DNA of 64,000 nt from Roseomonas sp. CECT 9278. GTDB taxonomy: Bacteria > Pseudomonadota > Alphaproteobacteria > Acetobacterales > Acetobacteraceae. The stretch's first letter is position 1. The number at the start of each line of letters is the position of its first letter. The position numbers were made by a program, and so were the translations under genes. The stretch lies in NCBI RefSeq assembly GCF_918698155.1, contig NZ_CAKKLX010000003.1, forward strand, positions 170,464-234,463, read 5' to 3'. Of the stretch, positions 44,272 to 52,874 are shown one piece after another. Below the pieces are notes generated by a model. The model made no database searches, was not told the DNA's origin, and worked only from the letters and a program-made list of their open reading frames with translations.

Positions 44272-44517
44272 ATGGGCGGTCGCCGCAACACATCCCGCAC
44301 CGACGTCGTCACGACGGGCCTGCCGGTTGCTTCCAGCATCCGGCAGGATGGGATCGTCCATGCCGCGTCGGGCGACGCTGATCATGCCTGGCTGACGCTG
44401 GCAGCGGCCCTGGGCCGTGCTGCGGCGCGCGCGGATCGCGCGGCGGCGGCGCAGCAGCCTGAGCGGGCTCCTGCCTCGGAGCTGTCGCCCCGCGCCAAGC
44501 GGGCGTCCCGGTCGTGA
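44272..44517 (+). CDS. small unknown protein upstream of the HTH gene (81 aa)
   Basis: 81 residues starting MGGRRNTSRTDVVTTGLPVA, Ala/Arg-rich toward the C-terminus (AAALGRAAARADRAAAAQQP). The stop overlaps the GTG start of the next gene by 4 nt, which supports translation as the first gene of the recombinase operon. There is no recognised domain or clear ribosome binding site. Codon bias alone could explain the open frame, so confidence is limited. Confidence 0.45.
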   Translation: MGGRRNTSRTDVVTTGLPVASSIRQDGIVHAASGDADHAWLTLAAALGRAAARADRAAAAQQPERAPASELSPRAKRASRS

Positions 44518-44711
44518 TCGAGAGCTCAGGCGACGCGCACGAGTCGGCCCTGATCCCGGCGGCCCGCGTGGCGATGATTTTCGGCATCAACCTCCGGACT
44601 CTGCACAACTGGGCGGAAGCAGGGGTCCTCGTTCCGGCCGTCCGCATCCGCGGTCGGCGCTACTACGCGCGGGCCGACGTCGAGCACCTGCTCGCGCAGG
44701 GCCGCGCGTGA
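44514..44711 (+). CDS. MerR/excisionase-type helix-turn-helix protein
   Basis: 65 aa. AARVAMIFGINLRTLHNWAE is a helix-turn-helix and the following VRIRGRRYYARADVEHLL a wing, the form found in AlpA/Xis-like directionality factors and small MerR-type proteins. It starts at GTG 44514, overlapping the previous stop. Its place before three recombinase genes suggests an excisionase or regulator of island mobility; the 128 bp to the next gene show no terminator. Confidence 0.75.
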   Translation: MIESSGDAHESALIPAARVAMIFGINLRTLHNWAEAGVLVPAVRIRGRRYYARADVEHLLAQGRA

Positions 44712-44839
44712 GGCCTCAGCATTCGCAAGCGTTTGTGCTGCCGCCTTCGACAGGGCCGCCCTCACATTTCCTGCATGATCCTGCGACCCCCTCGAAGAAC
44801 TGCCGGCTGCTGCCCGGTCCTGAAGTTGGAGCCCTTTCA

Positions 44840-46777
44840 ATGAACATGATGATGCCCCGCAAGCCCCAGCTCGGCGCGCTCGCGCCGTTCGATGCGCTGC
44901 GCACGCTGACCGCGCTGGAGGTCGCCGGATGCAAGGCGGTCCGCGCGTGTCGGCGCAAGAACCTCCCCGGTGTCGACGCCATCCACGGCCTCCTCGACGA
45001 CTGGCTCGATCTGAGCCCCGGCCGCCGTCGCGACCTGCGCACCGCGATCAGCCTGCTCGCGCGCGCGAGCGGGAAGGAGCTCGCCGCGATCGAGTTCACG
45101 CGTGCCAACGTCATTGCAATCCTCGACGCCACCACGCCGGTTGCCTGCGGCGTCAGCCCGGCGAGCTTCGGGGCCTATCGCAGCTGGATCGGCTACGTGC
45201 TGAAGCGTCTCGGGCTCATGGCCGAGCGCCACCGCGCGGCTTCGGACCTCATGACGGCCTGGGCGCCGCTGGTGGCGGTTCTGGACGGCGTGAAGGAATG
45301 GATCCGCCTGCGCGCCTTCGTCCGGTACTGCTCCGACCATGGCATCGCCCCTGGCGAAGTGACGGACACGGTCCTCGCCGCCTATCAGGCGCATCTGCTC
45401 GCCGCCGACATCCGCGGCACGGCCCGCGCGACTATCCGCCGCGTGGTCCACGCCTGGAACGCCGCGGTCGAGGCCGTCCCCGGCTGGCCGACGTCGCGGC
45501 TGACGGCCCCGGCGGCGGAGACGCGGCAGTACAGCTTCAAGTTCGACGAGTACCCGCCGGCGCTGCAGGCGGATGTCGCCACGTTCAACGAACGCCTCAC
45601 GGTGCCGATCGGCGACGACCTCTACGGACCGGACGACGAGGACGAGGACGACGGGCCGCGCCTCGCGCTCCGCCCCGCGACCGTCACGACCCGCATGAAG
45701 GCGGTGCGGTTGTTGCTCGCCGCAGCGGTCCACACCGGCACGCCCATCGCGAGCATCACCTCGCTCGCCGTGCTGGTGGAGATCAAGACCGCGAAGGCCA
45801 TCCTCAACTGGCACTGGATCCGCGCGGGGCGCCGCACGACGGACCATACCGGCGTGCTGAGCGACACGCTGAAGGTCATCGCCAAGCATCATGTCCGGCT
45901 CCCGCCGGAACGCATGGCGAAGCTGATCCCGGTGCTGGCGAAGGCGAAGCCCCCGAAGCGCAAGGGCATGACGGAGAAGAACACCCGCCTGTTGCGGGAG
46001 TTGGAGGACCCGACGCGCCGCGCCCAGATCCTGCATTTGCCGCGGCACATGATGAAATTGGCGGCGCGGCTGCGCGAGGGCTGGATCGATGCTGACAGCG
46101 TAGAGCACGCGCCGCGCCCCGGCGAGGCGGCGCGGATCGCCTCGCTCGCCGCGGCGATCGAGCTCGAACTGCAGTGCCCGCTGCGGCTCGAGACGCTCGA
46201 TCACCTGCGCATCGGCGTGCAGCTGCAGCGCAACGGCGGGCAGCGGAACCGCATCTCCCACGTGGTGCTCACCGAGGACGACATGAAGAACCATCAGCCG
46301 CTCGAATGGACGCTGGAGGACACCTCGGCGGCGCTGCTCGACGACTACGTGCGGCTGTACCGGCCGCTGCTGCCCCATGCGGTCACGGACTGGCTGTTCT
46401 CGTCCAAGACCCGCGACGATGGGCCGCGGGGCAAGAAGGGCCTCGGGACGGCCATCACGCGCGAAATCCACAGCCTGGTCGGCGTTCGCATGACGCCGCA
46501 CCAGTTCCGCGCGTTTGCCGGGGCCCTGATCCTCGAGCGCAACCCGCACGCGATCGAGGACCTGCGGCTCATCCTCGGCCACAGCACGACGGAAACGGCG
46601 ATGCGCTACTATGCGCGATGGGCTCCGAAAGAGGCCGTCGCGCGGTTCAACGCGCAGGTCACCGTGGAGCGTCGCAAGACGCGCCTGGTGGCCGATGCCG
46701 CCTTCGCGCGCAGCCCGGGCCCGCTCGGCCACCGCGGGCCCGCGCGCCGGGGCCCCGGGCGCCGGAGGCAGACGTGA
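44840..46777 (+). CDS. tyrosine recombinase (integrase), first of the recombinase trio
   Basis: A 645-aa phage-integrase-type recombinase, longer than usual. Catalytic-domain motifs are near the C-terminus: HxxR in TPHQFRAFAGAL (about 554), LGHSTTETAMRYYARW with the nucleophilic Tyr (about 590), and an earlier basic LRLETLDHLRIGV region for the first Arg. The N-terminal half is helical with an acidic insertion DDEDEDDG (about 264). ATG 44840 has a TGGAG site 10 nt upstream. Its stop overlaps the next GTG. It catalyses DNA strand exchange, presumably at island ends. Confidence 0.88.
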   Translation: MNMMMPRKPQLGALAPFDALRTLTALEVAGCKAVRACRRKNLPGVDAIHGLLDDWLDLSPGRRRDLRTAISLLARASGKELAAIEFTRANVIAILDATTPVACGVSPASFGAYRSWIGYVLKRLGLMAERHRAASDLMTAWAPLVAVLDGVKEWIRLRAFVRYCSDHGIAPGEVTDTVLAAYQAHLLAADIRGTARATIRRVVHAWNAAVEAVPGWPTSRLTAPAAETRQYSFKFDEYPPALQADVATFNERLTVPIGDDLYGPDDEDEDDGPRLALRPATVTTRMKAVRLLLAAAVHTGTPIASITSLAVLVEIKTAKAILNWHWIRAGRRTTDHTGVLSDTLKVIAKHHVRLPPERMAKLIPVLAKAKPPKRKGMTEKNTRLLRELEDPTRRAQILHLPRHMMKLAARLREGWIDADSVEHAPRPGEAARIASLAAAIELELQCPLRLETLDHLRIGVQLQRNGGQRNRISHVVLTEDDMKNHQPLEWTLEDTSAALLDDYVRLYRPLLPHAVTDWLFSSKTRDDGPRGKKGLGTAITREIHSLVGVRMTPHQFRAFAGALILERNPHAIEDLRLILGHSTTETAMRYYARWAPKEAVARFNAQVTVERRKTRLVADAAFARSPGPLGHRGPARRGPGRRRQT

Positions 46778-47928
46778 TCCGCCCGCGTATGCTTTCCGTT
46801 GCCATCGCCGACTGGCCCCCGCTCGATCGGCAGGCGTTGCAGCGGGCCGTTGCGCCGGTCGACAGCCTGTTCGACGAGGAGGGGGGCGGGGGCGCCCACC
46901 TTTCTGATGCTGCCGTTGGCAAGCTTCAGGAGGAGTATGGGGTCTGGCTCTCCTACTTGGGACGTAGTGGCCAGCTGGAGCCTGACCTCTCGCCGGCGAA
47001 GCGCGTGACGAAGAGCCGTCTCAACGGGTGGATCTCCGATCAACGCTCGCGGGGAAACCGCGACGCAACAGTCCTCGGTCGTTTGCGCGCTCTCCATGCG
47101 ATCCTGCGCCTGATGGTTCCGGATGCGGACGTCGACTTCATCCTCCGGCCGCGGGGGGTGCCCCTGCGCAAGGTCCTGCGCCCGGTGTCGCGCCCGACGA
47201 CGGTGATCGACCCGCGCATCCTGCTCACTCACGTCCTGGCGCTGTTCGCGGAAGGGAAGTCCGGCAAGAGCTACGCCCAAGGCCGGACCGCGATCCGAGA
47301 TGCTGCGCTGCTGGGCCTGCTGGCCGCGCACGCGCCGCGCATCGCCTCGATCGGCGTCATGGAACTGGGTACGCACATTCGCCGCGTGGGCGATGGCTAT
47401 CAGCTCGACTTCGGCGAACGGGATACCAAGACCGGGCAACCGTTGAGCTACGACATCAACCCGGAGCTGGTGCCGATCCTCGATCACTACATCATGGTTA
47501 CGCGGCCGGGTTTTGGTGCCGGTCGCAGCACGGCGAAGCTGTGGCTCGGCACGCGCGGCCAGCCGCTGAACAAGCGCGATCTCACCAAGATTGTGCTGCG
47601 CCGGACCAAGGCCTGGCTCGGGGTCGCGCGGGGACCGCATTGGTTTCGCAAATGCATCCGGTCCTTTGCGTCGAACGTGGCCCCCGAACTGGCCCTCGAC
47701 GCCGCGGTCATGCTCGGGCACAGCCCGCAGACGTCAATCAACAACTACGCCAAGGCCACCGCTGCCGAAGCCATTCGACGGCACGGCGCCGGGATCGAAC
47801 GGGAGCGGGACCGGACCTGGTCGCTCGCCGCCTCGGCCTATGGCTGGCGCGACCCCGCGCCTGCAAAGCCGCCTCGCCGTCGGCGGTCCGGTGATGGCAC
47901 CATGACCGCCAAGGAGGACAATGCATGA
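46774..47928 (+). CDS. tyrosine recombinase, second of the recombinase trio
   Basis: 384 aa from GTG 46774, which overlaps the preceding stop (GTGA); an ATG at 46789 is an alternative. Catalytic elements are the first Arg in APRIASIGVMELGTHI, HxxR in PHWFRKCIRSFASN, and LGHSPQTSINNYAKA with the nucleophilic Tyr. The N-terminal SAM-like domain covers about 40-115. Its stop overlaps the serine recombinase start by 4 nt. It is clearly diverged from the first recombinase, so the pair is not a recent duplication. Confidence 0.88.
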   Translation: MIRPRMLSVAIADWPPLDRQALQRAVAPVDSLFDEEGGGGAHLSDAAVGKLQEEYGVWLSYLGRSGQLEPDLSPAKRVTKSRLNGWISDQRSRGNRDATVLGRLRALHAILRLMVPDADVDFILRPRGVPLRKVLRPVSRPTTVIDPRILLTHVLALFAEGKSGKSYAQGRTAIRDAALLGLLAAHAPRIASIGVMELGTHIRRVGDGYQLDFGERDTKTGQPLSYDINPELVPILDHYIMVTRPGFGAGRSTAKLWLGTRGQPLNKRDLTKIVLRRTKAWLGVARGPHWFRKCIRSFASNVAPELALDAAVMLGHSPQTSINNYAKATAAEAIRRHGAGIERERDRTWSLAASAYGWRDPAPAKPPRRRRSGDGTMTAKEDNA

Positions 47929-49616
47929 CCATGCGTGTCGTGCTCTATGCGCGCTACAGTTCCGACCTCCAGAGCGCCGCCTCGATCGAGGACCAGCTCC
48001 GCCTCTGCACGGCCCGCGCCGAGCGCGAGGGGTGGACCATCGTCAGCACCTTCGCGGACGCGGCGATCTCCGGTGCCACGCTGCTGCGCCCCGGCTACCA
48101 GGCCATGCTCGCCGCGATCCGGTCCGGCAAGGTCGACCTGATCCTGGCCGAGAGCCTCGACCGGTTCTCCCGCGACCTCGAGCACGTCGCCGCGCTGTAC
48201 AAGCAGGTGACATTCTGCCGGGTCAGGATCGTCACCCTGGCCGAGGGCGAGATCTCGGAACTTCATGTCGGCGTGAAGGGCGCCATGGGCGCGCTGTACC
48301 TCAAGGATCTCGCCGCAAAGACCCGTCGCGGTCAGGAAGGGCGGGTTCGGAAGGGCTTCGCGTTCGGTCCGCCGCCCTATGGCTATCGCAAGGTGCGCCA
48401 GTTCGATGACAAGGGCGACCCCGTCCTCGGGCGGCGCGAGGTCGATCCCGTCGAGGCGGCGATCGTCTGCCGGATCTTTGGCGACTATGTCGCCGGTCGC
48501 AGCCCCCGCGAGATCGCGGCGGCGCTGAATGCGGAGGCCGTCGCCGGCCCCGCGGGTACGCCCTGGTATGACACCACCATCCGCGGCCGCCCGAAGCGCG
48601 ACGATGGGCTGCTGCGCAACCCGATCTATGTCGGCCGGATGCGCTGGAACCGTAGCCAGCACCTGCTGAACCCGGAGACCGGCCGCCATGTTCGCCGCCG
48701 GCGACCCCGCGAGGAGGTGGTCGAGGTCGATGTGCCGCACCTGCGCATCATCGACGACGGGTTGTGGGATCGCGCCCAGGCCCGGCTGACGAAGGAGGCT
48801 GCTCCGACGCGCGACGGGGAGGTTCCGGCATTCTGGGAACGGCGGCGGGCCAAGCACCTGCTGACCGGCAAGGTGGTATGCGCGACCTGCGGCGGCCAGT
48901 ATGCCGCGCTGGGCCGTGACTACCTCGGCTGCCAGCGCGCCCGGCGCGGCAAGGGATGCGCGAACACACGGACGGTGCGGCGCGCCAAGCTCGAGGCCTT
49001 GGTCATGGGGGCGCTCGGCAGCCGGCTGATGCGCCCCGACCGCGTCGCCGCCTTCGGCAAGGCCTACGTCGCGGAATGGAGCCGGGCGCATGCGGAGACG
49101 ACCGCAAGCGCTGACACCCAGAAGCGAGCGCTTCAGGTCGTGCAGCGCCAGCGAGACAATCTGCTTCAGGCAATCGCAGACGGCCTACGGAGCCCCGGCA
49201 TCCAGGAGAAGCTGGATGATGTCGAGGCGCGGCGGACGCAGCTGCTGGCGGCTCTCGAGGACCAGCCGGCTCCTGCGCCCGTGCTCCTGCCCAACATCGC
49301 CGAAGTCTACGCACGGCGGGTGGCGGTGCTGGGGGCGGCGATCCAAGGGCGCAACGAGCCGGAGGTGCTGGACGCCGCCCGTGCACTCGTCGACAAGGTG
49401 ATCGTGGGGCCCGGGGACGGGCCAGGCAGTCCGCCAGAGATCGAACTGGTCGGGCACCTCATGGAGATGCTCAAGGCTGGGGGTGTTGAACTGTGCGAAA
49501 AGAACGCGGTCGTCAGCACCGTCCTCGAAGCCTTGAGCTCAGGTTCGGTAAAGGGGGATCCAGGGGGCGGCGCCCCTCCGTCTCCCCTTGCCCGCAGCCC
49601 CGCGCATCGCCATTGA
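47925..49616 (+). CDS. large serine recombinase, third of the recombinase trio
   Basis: 563 aa. The resolvase domain starts MRVVLYARYSSDLQSAASIE with nucleophile Ser in YSS and LDRFSRDLEH; the recombinase domain has GFAFGPPPYGYRKV and LRNPIYVGRMRWNR; a zinc ribbon CATCGG...CQRARRGKGC and a C-terminal coiled coil (about 385-450) follow. It uses ATG 47925 overlapping the previous stop. The last about 25 codons (SVKGDPGGGAPPSPL onward) look like flanking chromosomal DNA, so the original C-terminus may have been altered by the insertion junction. Confidence 0.9.
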   Translation: MTMRVVLYARYSSDLQSAASIEDQLRLCTARAEREGWTIVSTFADAAISGATLLRPGYQAMLAAIRSGKVDLILAESLDRFSRDLEHVAALYKQVTFCRVRIVTLAEGEISELHVGVKGAMGALYLKDLAAKTRRGQEGRVRKGFAFGPPPYGYRKVRQFDDKGDPVLGRREVDPVEAAIVCRIFGDYVAGRSPREIAAALNAEAVAGPAGTPWYDTTIRGRPKRDDGLLRNPIYVGRMRWNRSQHLLNPETGRHVRRRRPREEVVEVDVPHLRIIDDGLWDRAQARLTKEAAPTRDGEVPAFWERRRAKHLLTGKVVCATCGGQYAALGRDYLGCQRARRGKGCANTRTVRRAKLEALVMGALGSRLMRPDRVAAFGKAYVAEWSRAHAETTASADTQKRALQVVQRQRDNLLQAIADGLRSPGIQEKLDDVEARRTQLLAALEDQPAPAPVLLPNIAEVYARRVAVLGAAIQGRNEPEVLDAARALVDKVIVGPGDGPGSPPEIELVGHLMEMLKAGGVELCEKNAVVSTVLEALSSGSVKGDPGGGAPPSPLARSPAHRH

Positions 49617-49623
49617 ACCCTGC

Positions 49624-50541
49624 ATGTCCCTCGATGCCGACCTCCTCGCCGACCGCCGCCGCCTGCGCCGGCGCCTCACGCTCTGGCGCGCGCTCGCGAT
49701 CTTCGCGCTGTTCGGCGCGCTGGCGCTGGTGGCGGGGCTGCGCGAGTCCTCCGGCGTGCTGGCGGGCGGCGCCCATGTGCTGCGCCTGCCGATCAGCGGT
49801 GTCATCAGCGAGGACCGCCGCCTGCTCCAGGCGCTGGAGCGTGCCGCCACGGACAACAGCGTGCGCGCCGTGCTGGTGGCGATCGACAGCCCCGGCGGCA
49901 CCGTCGCGGGCGGTGAGGCCCTGCACGGCGCCCTGGCGCGCATCGCCGAACGCAAGCCGGTGGTGGCCGTGATGGGCGCGACCGCGGCCTCGGCCGGCTA
50001 CATGGTGGCGCTGCCGGCGCATCGGGTGATTGCCCGCGAATCGACGCTGACCGGGTCGATCGGCGTGCTGCTGCAATCCTTCAACGTGGCGGAACTACTG
50101 GCCCGCGTCGGGGTGCAGGCGCAGGTCATCGCCTCCGGCCCGCTCAAGGACCAGCCGAGCCTGTTCCGCCCGCTGACCGAGGAAGGCCGCGCCGCGCTCG
50201 ACCGCGTCATCACCGACCTGCACGCGCAATTCGTCGCCATGGTCGCCACCGGCCGGCGGATGGACCCCGCCCGCGCCCGGGCGCTGGCCGATGGCCGCGT
50301 CTTCACCGGCCGCCAGGCGGTCGAGGCCGGCCTGGTGGACGCGATCGGCGGCGAACGCGAGGCCCGCGCCTGGCTGGCCGCCGAGCGCCACGTGCCCGAG
50401 ACGCTGCCGGTGCGCGAGGTCGATGTCCGTGGCACGGCCGAGCGGCTGCTGTCGACCGCGACCGAAGGCTTCATGAAAATCCTTTTGTCGGAATGGCTTG
50501 GCGTTGACGCCCCCCGCGCCCTTTGGCAGCCTTCGCGCTGA
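49624..50541 (+). CDS. sppA: signal peptide peptidase SppA (S49 family)
   Basis: A 305-aa membrane-anchored serine protease degrading cleaved signal peptides. An N-terminal helix [16 protein letters not shown] (about 24-39) anchors it; catalytic Ser123 lies in [13 protein letters not shown] and the general-base Lys175 in SGPLKDQPS. This is the single-domain type (about 300 aa). ATG 49624 is the family start. It marks the right flank of the island and begins the sppA-ihfB-lapA-pyrF-trpF gene row. Confidence 0.94.
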   Translation: MSLDADLLADRRRLRRRLTLWRALAIFALFGALALVAGLRESSGVLAGGAHVLRLPISGVISEDRRLLQALERAATDNSVRAVLVAIDSPGGTVAGGEALHGALARIAERKPVVAVMGATAASAGYMVALPAHRVIARESTLTGSIGVLLQSFNVAELLARVGVQAQVIASGPLKDQPSLFRPLTEEGRAALDRVITDLHAQFVAMVATGRRMDPARARALADGRVFTGRQAVEAGLVDAIGGEREARAWLAAERHVPETLPVREVDVRGTAERLLSTATEGFMKILLSEWLGVDAPRALWQPSR

Positions 50542-50606
50542 ACTTCACGACAAGCGATCTCGATGCGCGCTGCGGCCCCCGCCGTCACGCCGAGGGAAGG
50601 CCAGGA

Positions 50607-50927
50607 ATGACGAAGTCCGAGCTGATCGCGCACCTTGCCGGCGCCAACCCGCATCTGCGCCAGCCGGATGTGGAGCTGATCGTCACCACCATCTTCGACG
50701 AGATCACCGAGGCGCTGGCCCGCGGCGACCGTGTGGAGCTGCGCGGCTTCGGCGCGTTCTCGACCAAGGCGCGCGACCCGCGCACCGGCCGCAATCCCCG
50801 CACGGGGGAGGCGGTGGAGGTCTCGGCCAAGTCGGTGCCGTATTTCAAGCCGGGCAAGGAATTGCGCGAACGCATCAACAAGCCCGCCACCGCGCCGGCG
50901 CGCGCCGCGGCGCGCGTGCCGGCCTGA
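50607..50927 (+). CDS. ihfB: integration host factor subunit beta
   Basis: A 106-aa DNA-bending protein acting as heterodimer with IhfA. It carries [20 protein letters not shown], the [20 protein letters not shown] arm region and [14 protein letters not shown], with a short Ala/Pro tail. ATG 50607 has CAGGA directly upstream. The stop is immediately followed by the lapA start. Besides chromosomal roles, IHF often assists tyrosine recombinases such as those encoded next door. Confidence 0.96.
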   Translation: MTKSELIAHLAGANPHLRQPDVELIVTTIFDEITEALARGDRVELRGFGAFSTKARDPRTGRNPRTGEAVEVSAKSVPYFKPGKELRERINKPATAPARAAARVPA

Positions 50928-51236
50928 ATGCGCTGGGTGGTCTTCCTGCCGCTGGCGGTGCTGGTCGTGCTGTTCGCGCTGTCCAACCGCGACACGGTGG
51001 AGATGCGGCTGTGGCCGCTCGATGTCGCCTGGGCGGCGCCGCTGGCGGTGGCGGTGCTGATCCCGGCCGCGCTGGCCTTCCTGGTGGGGGCCGGGATCGT
51101 GTGGCTGTCGGACCTGCCGGCGCGCCGGCGCGGCTGGTCGGCGCAACGCCGCGCGGCGGCGCTGCAGCGCGAGATCGACCGGCTGCACGCGCTGGAGAAG
51201 GCCGCCGCATCCGATCGGCTGGCAGGATCGGCCTGA
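50928..51236 (+). CDS. LapA-domain (DUF1049) inner-membrane protein
   Basis: A 102-aa protein with two membrane helices (about 2-17, [16 protein letters not shown], and 36-60, [22 protein letters not shown]) and a cytoplasmic basic coiled-coil tail ([16 protein letters not shown]). [21 protein letters not shown] between helices is the LapA/DUF1049 signature; in E. coli the homologue works with LapB on LPS assembly control. It is directly joined to ihfB and followed by pyrF after 1 nt. Confidence 0.9.
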   Translation: MRWVVFLPLAVLVVLFALSNRDTVEMRLWPLDVAWAAPLAVAVLIPAALAFLVGAGIVWLSDLPARRRGWSAQRRAAALQREIDRLHALEKAAASDRLAGSA

Positions 51237-51237
51237 C

Positions 51238-51951
51238 ATGATCGGCAGACCGGACAGCGGCGCGGCGCGCATCATCCCGGCGCTGGACACCGGCGACCTG
51301 GCGCGGGCCGAGGCGCTGGCGGCGTCGCTGGCCGGGCGCTGCGGCGTGCTGAAGGTGGGGCTGGAACTGTTCTGCGCGGCGGGGGCGCCGGCGGTCGCGG
51401 CGATCGCGCGCCACGCGCCGGTGTTCCTGGACGTGAAGCTGCACGACATCCCGAACACCGTGGCGGGCGCCTTGCGCTCCCTGCTGCCGCTGCAGCCGGC
51501 CATGGTCACGCTGCATGCCGGCGGCGGGCCGGCGATGATCGCCGCCGCGCGGCGCGAGGCCGAGACCGCCGGCGCCGCCCGCCCGCTGCTGCTGGCCGTG
51601 ACCGTGCTGACCAGCATGGATGCCGCCGCGCTGGCCGCGACGGGGGTGGCGGATGCGCCCGCGCAGCAGGTGCTGCGCCTGGCCCGCATGGCGATCGCCG
51701 CCGGCGCCGATGGCCTGGTGTGCAGCCCGCACGAGGCCGCGCTGCTGCGTGCCGAACTCGGCCCCGGCCCCGCGCTGGTGGTGCCCGGCGTGCGCCCCAC
51801 GGGCAGCGCCGCCGGGGACCAGGCGCGCGTCGCCACCCCGGCTGAGGCGGTGGCCGCCGGCGCCGACTGGATCGTGGTGGGCCGGCCGATCACCGGTGCG
51901 GCCGACCCGGCCGCCGCGGCCGCCGCCATCGCCGCCGAACTGGCCGGCTGA
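51238..51951 (+). CDS. pyrF: orotidine 5'-phosphate decarboxylase
   Basis: A 237-aa TIM-barrel enzyme making UMP, the last step of pyrimidine synthesis. The catalytic motif [10 protein letters not shown] (D65, K67, D70) is intact; VTVLTSM, the phosphate-binding VVPGVRPTG loop and VVGRPIT complete the family pattern. Start ATG 51238 is 1 nt after the lapA stop. It belongs to the row with trpF immediately downstream. Confidence 0.96.
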   Translation: MIGRPDSGAARIIPALDTGDLARAEALAASLAGRCGVLKVGLELFCAAGAPAVAAIARHAPVFLDVKLHDIPNTVAGALRSLLPLQPAMVTLHAGGGPAMIAAARREAETAGAARPLLLAVTVLTSMDAAALAATGVADAPAQQVLRLARMAIAAGADGLVCSPHEAALLRAELGPGPALVVPGVRPTGSAAGDQARVATPAEAVAAGADWIVVGRPITGAADPAAAAAAIAAELAG

Positions 51952-51955
51952 GTCC

Positions 51956-52594
51956 ATGGCGGTGCAGGTAAAGATCTGCGGCATCCGCGATGCCGAAGCG
52001 CTGGACGCGGTCGTCGCGGCCGGGGCGGATTTCGTCGGCTACAATTTCTACCCGCCCTCGCCGCGCTTCATCGCGCCGGTGGATGCGGGCGCGCTGGCGG
52101 CGCGCCATGCCGGCGGCCCGCAGCGCGTCGGCCTGTTCGTCGATGCTGCGGACGATGCCATCGCCGCGGTGCTGGCGGCGGTGCCGCTGGAGATCCTGCA
52201 GTTGCAAGGCAGCGAGACGCCCGAACGCGCCGCCGCCATCCGCGCGCGCTTCGGCCTGCCGGTGATGAAGGCGCTCGGCATCGCCGCCGAGGCGGATTTC
52301 GCCGCGGTCGCGGCCTTCGCCCCGGTGGTCGACCGCTTCCTGTTCGACGCCAAGCCGCCGCCCGGCGCGACCCTGCCGGGCGGCAATGCCCAGCCCTTCG
52401 AATGGCGGCTGCTGGCCGGGCGGGCCATTCCGAAGCCCTGGCTGCTCGCCGGCGGGCTGACCGCGGGCAATGTGGCGGAGGCGATCCGCACCGCCGGCGC
52501 CCCGGGCGTGGATGTGGCCTCGGGCGTGGAGCGCACGCGCGGCGTGAAGGATCCCGCGCTGATCCGCGCCTTCGTCGCCGCCGCGCGGGGCTGA
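51956..52594 (+). CDS. trpF: phosphoribosylanthranilate isomerase
   Basis: A 212-aa TIM-barrel Amadori isomerase of tryptophan synthesis. VKICGIRD holds the catalytic Cys8, ILQLQGSE and the DAKPPPGATLPGG segment hold the acid/base Asp and phosphate loop, and LAGGLTAGNV with GVDVASGVERT ends the barrel. It starts 4 nt after pyrF. In many alphaproteobacteria trpF is followed directly by trpB and trpA; here a repeat tract and a lipoprotein gene intervene. Confidence 0.95.
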   Translation: MAVQVKICGIRDAEALDAVVAAGADFVGYNFYPPSPRFIAPVDAGALAARHAGGPQRVGLFVDAADDAIAAVLAAVPLEILQLQGSETPERAAAIRARFGLPVMKALGIAAEADFAAVAAFAPVVDRFLFDAKPPPGATLPGGNAQPFEWRLLAGRAIPKPWLLAGGLTAGNVAEAIRTAGAPGVDVASGVERTRGVKDPALIRAFVAAARG

Positions 52595-52629
52595 CGCGGC
52601 GGCGACCGGCGCGCCGGGCGGGACGCTTG

Positions 52630-52805
52630 CCCGCGTGCCTGGCGCGAGACCCGCCCGCGCGCCTGGCGCGACCCGGCCCACACGCGCTGCGCGACCCGTG
52701 CCCGCGCGCGGTGCGGGACCCGTGCCCACACGCGGTGCGCGCCTCCAGCCCGCGCGCTGTGCGCGCCTCCAGCCCGCGCGCTGTGCGCGACCCCCTTCCG
52801 CGTTC
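52630..52805. repeat. degenerate 22-25-bp tandem repeat between trpF and the lipoprotein gene
   Basis: About seven or eight imperfect units, each containing an alternating gcgcgc core then tgtgcgcg/ggcgcga and a ccc or cct start. The last two full units (about 52741-52790) are nearly identical. Each unit can form a small gcgcgc hairpin. The tract encodes no plausible protein and has no unique spacers. It may act in termination or mRNA decoupling. Confidence 0.7.
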
Positions 52806-52874
52806 CGTGCGACGCCGATCATTGCGCCCGGCGCGCGCGCGTCGGAACATGCCGCACCCGACGGAGGAAACCCG

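Larger units (their letters stand above)
30432..49550. mobile_element. genomic island of about 19 kb between rpsA and sppA
   Basis: The segment separates rpsA from sppA-ihfB-lapA, genes I know as neighbours in many alphaproteobacteria. It carries a defence-like operon, an RTX toxin module, an IS remnant, small unknown genes and three site-specific recombinases at its right end, with base composition ranging from AT-rich (about 40135-41640) to GC-rich. Limits are approximate: the left is set by the palindrome after the rpsA terminator, the right lies within the last codons of the serine recombinase gene. No long direct repeat could be matched by eye. Confidence 0.7.

Noticed and set aside
30463..49550. 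9-bp inverted match taccgaacc (30463) and ggttcggta (49542) as island ends
   Set aside because: Too short to exceed chance and not at matching distances from the proposed junctions; mentioned only as something to compare with empty sites.
44840..49616. RIT (recombinase-in-trio) element
   Set aside because: RIT elements carry three tyrosine recombinases; here the third is a serine recombinase with a resolvase domain and zinc ribbon.
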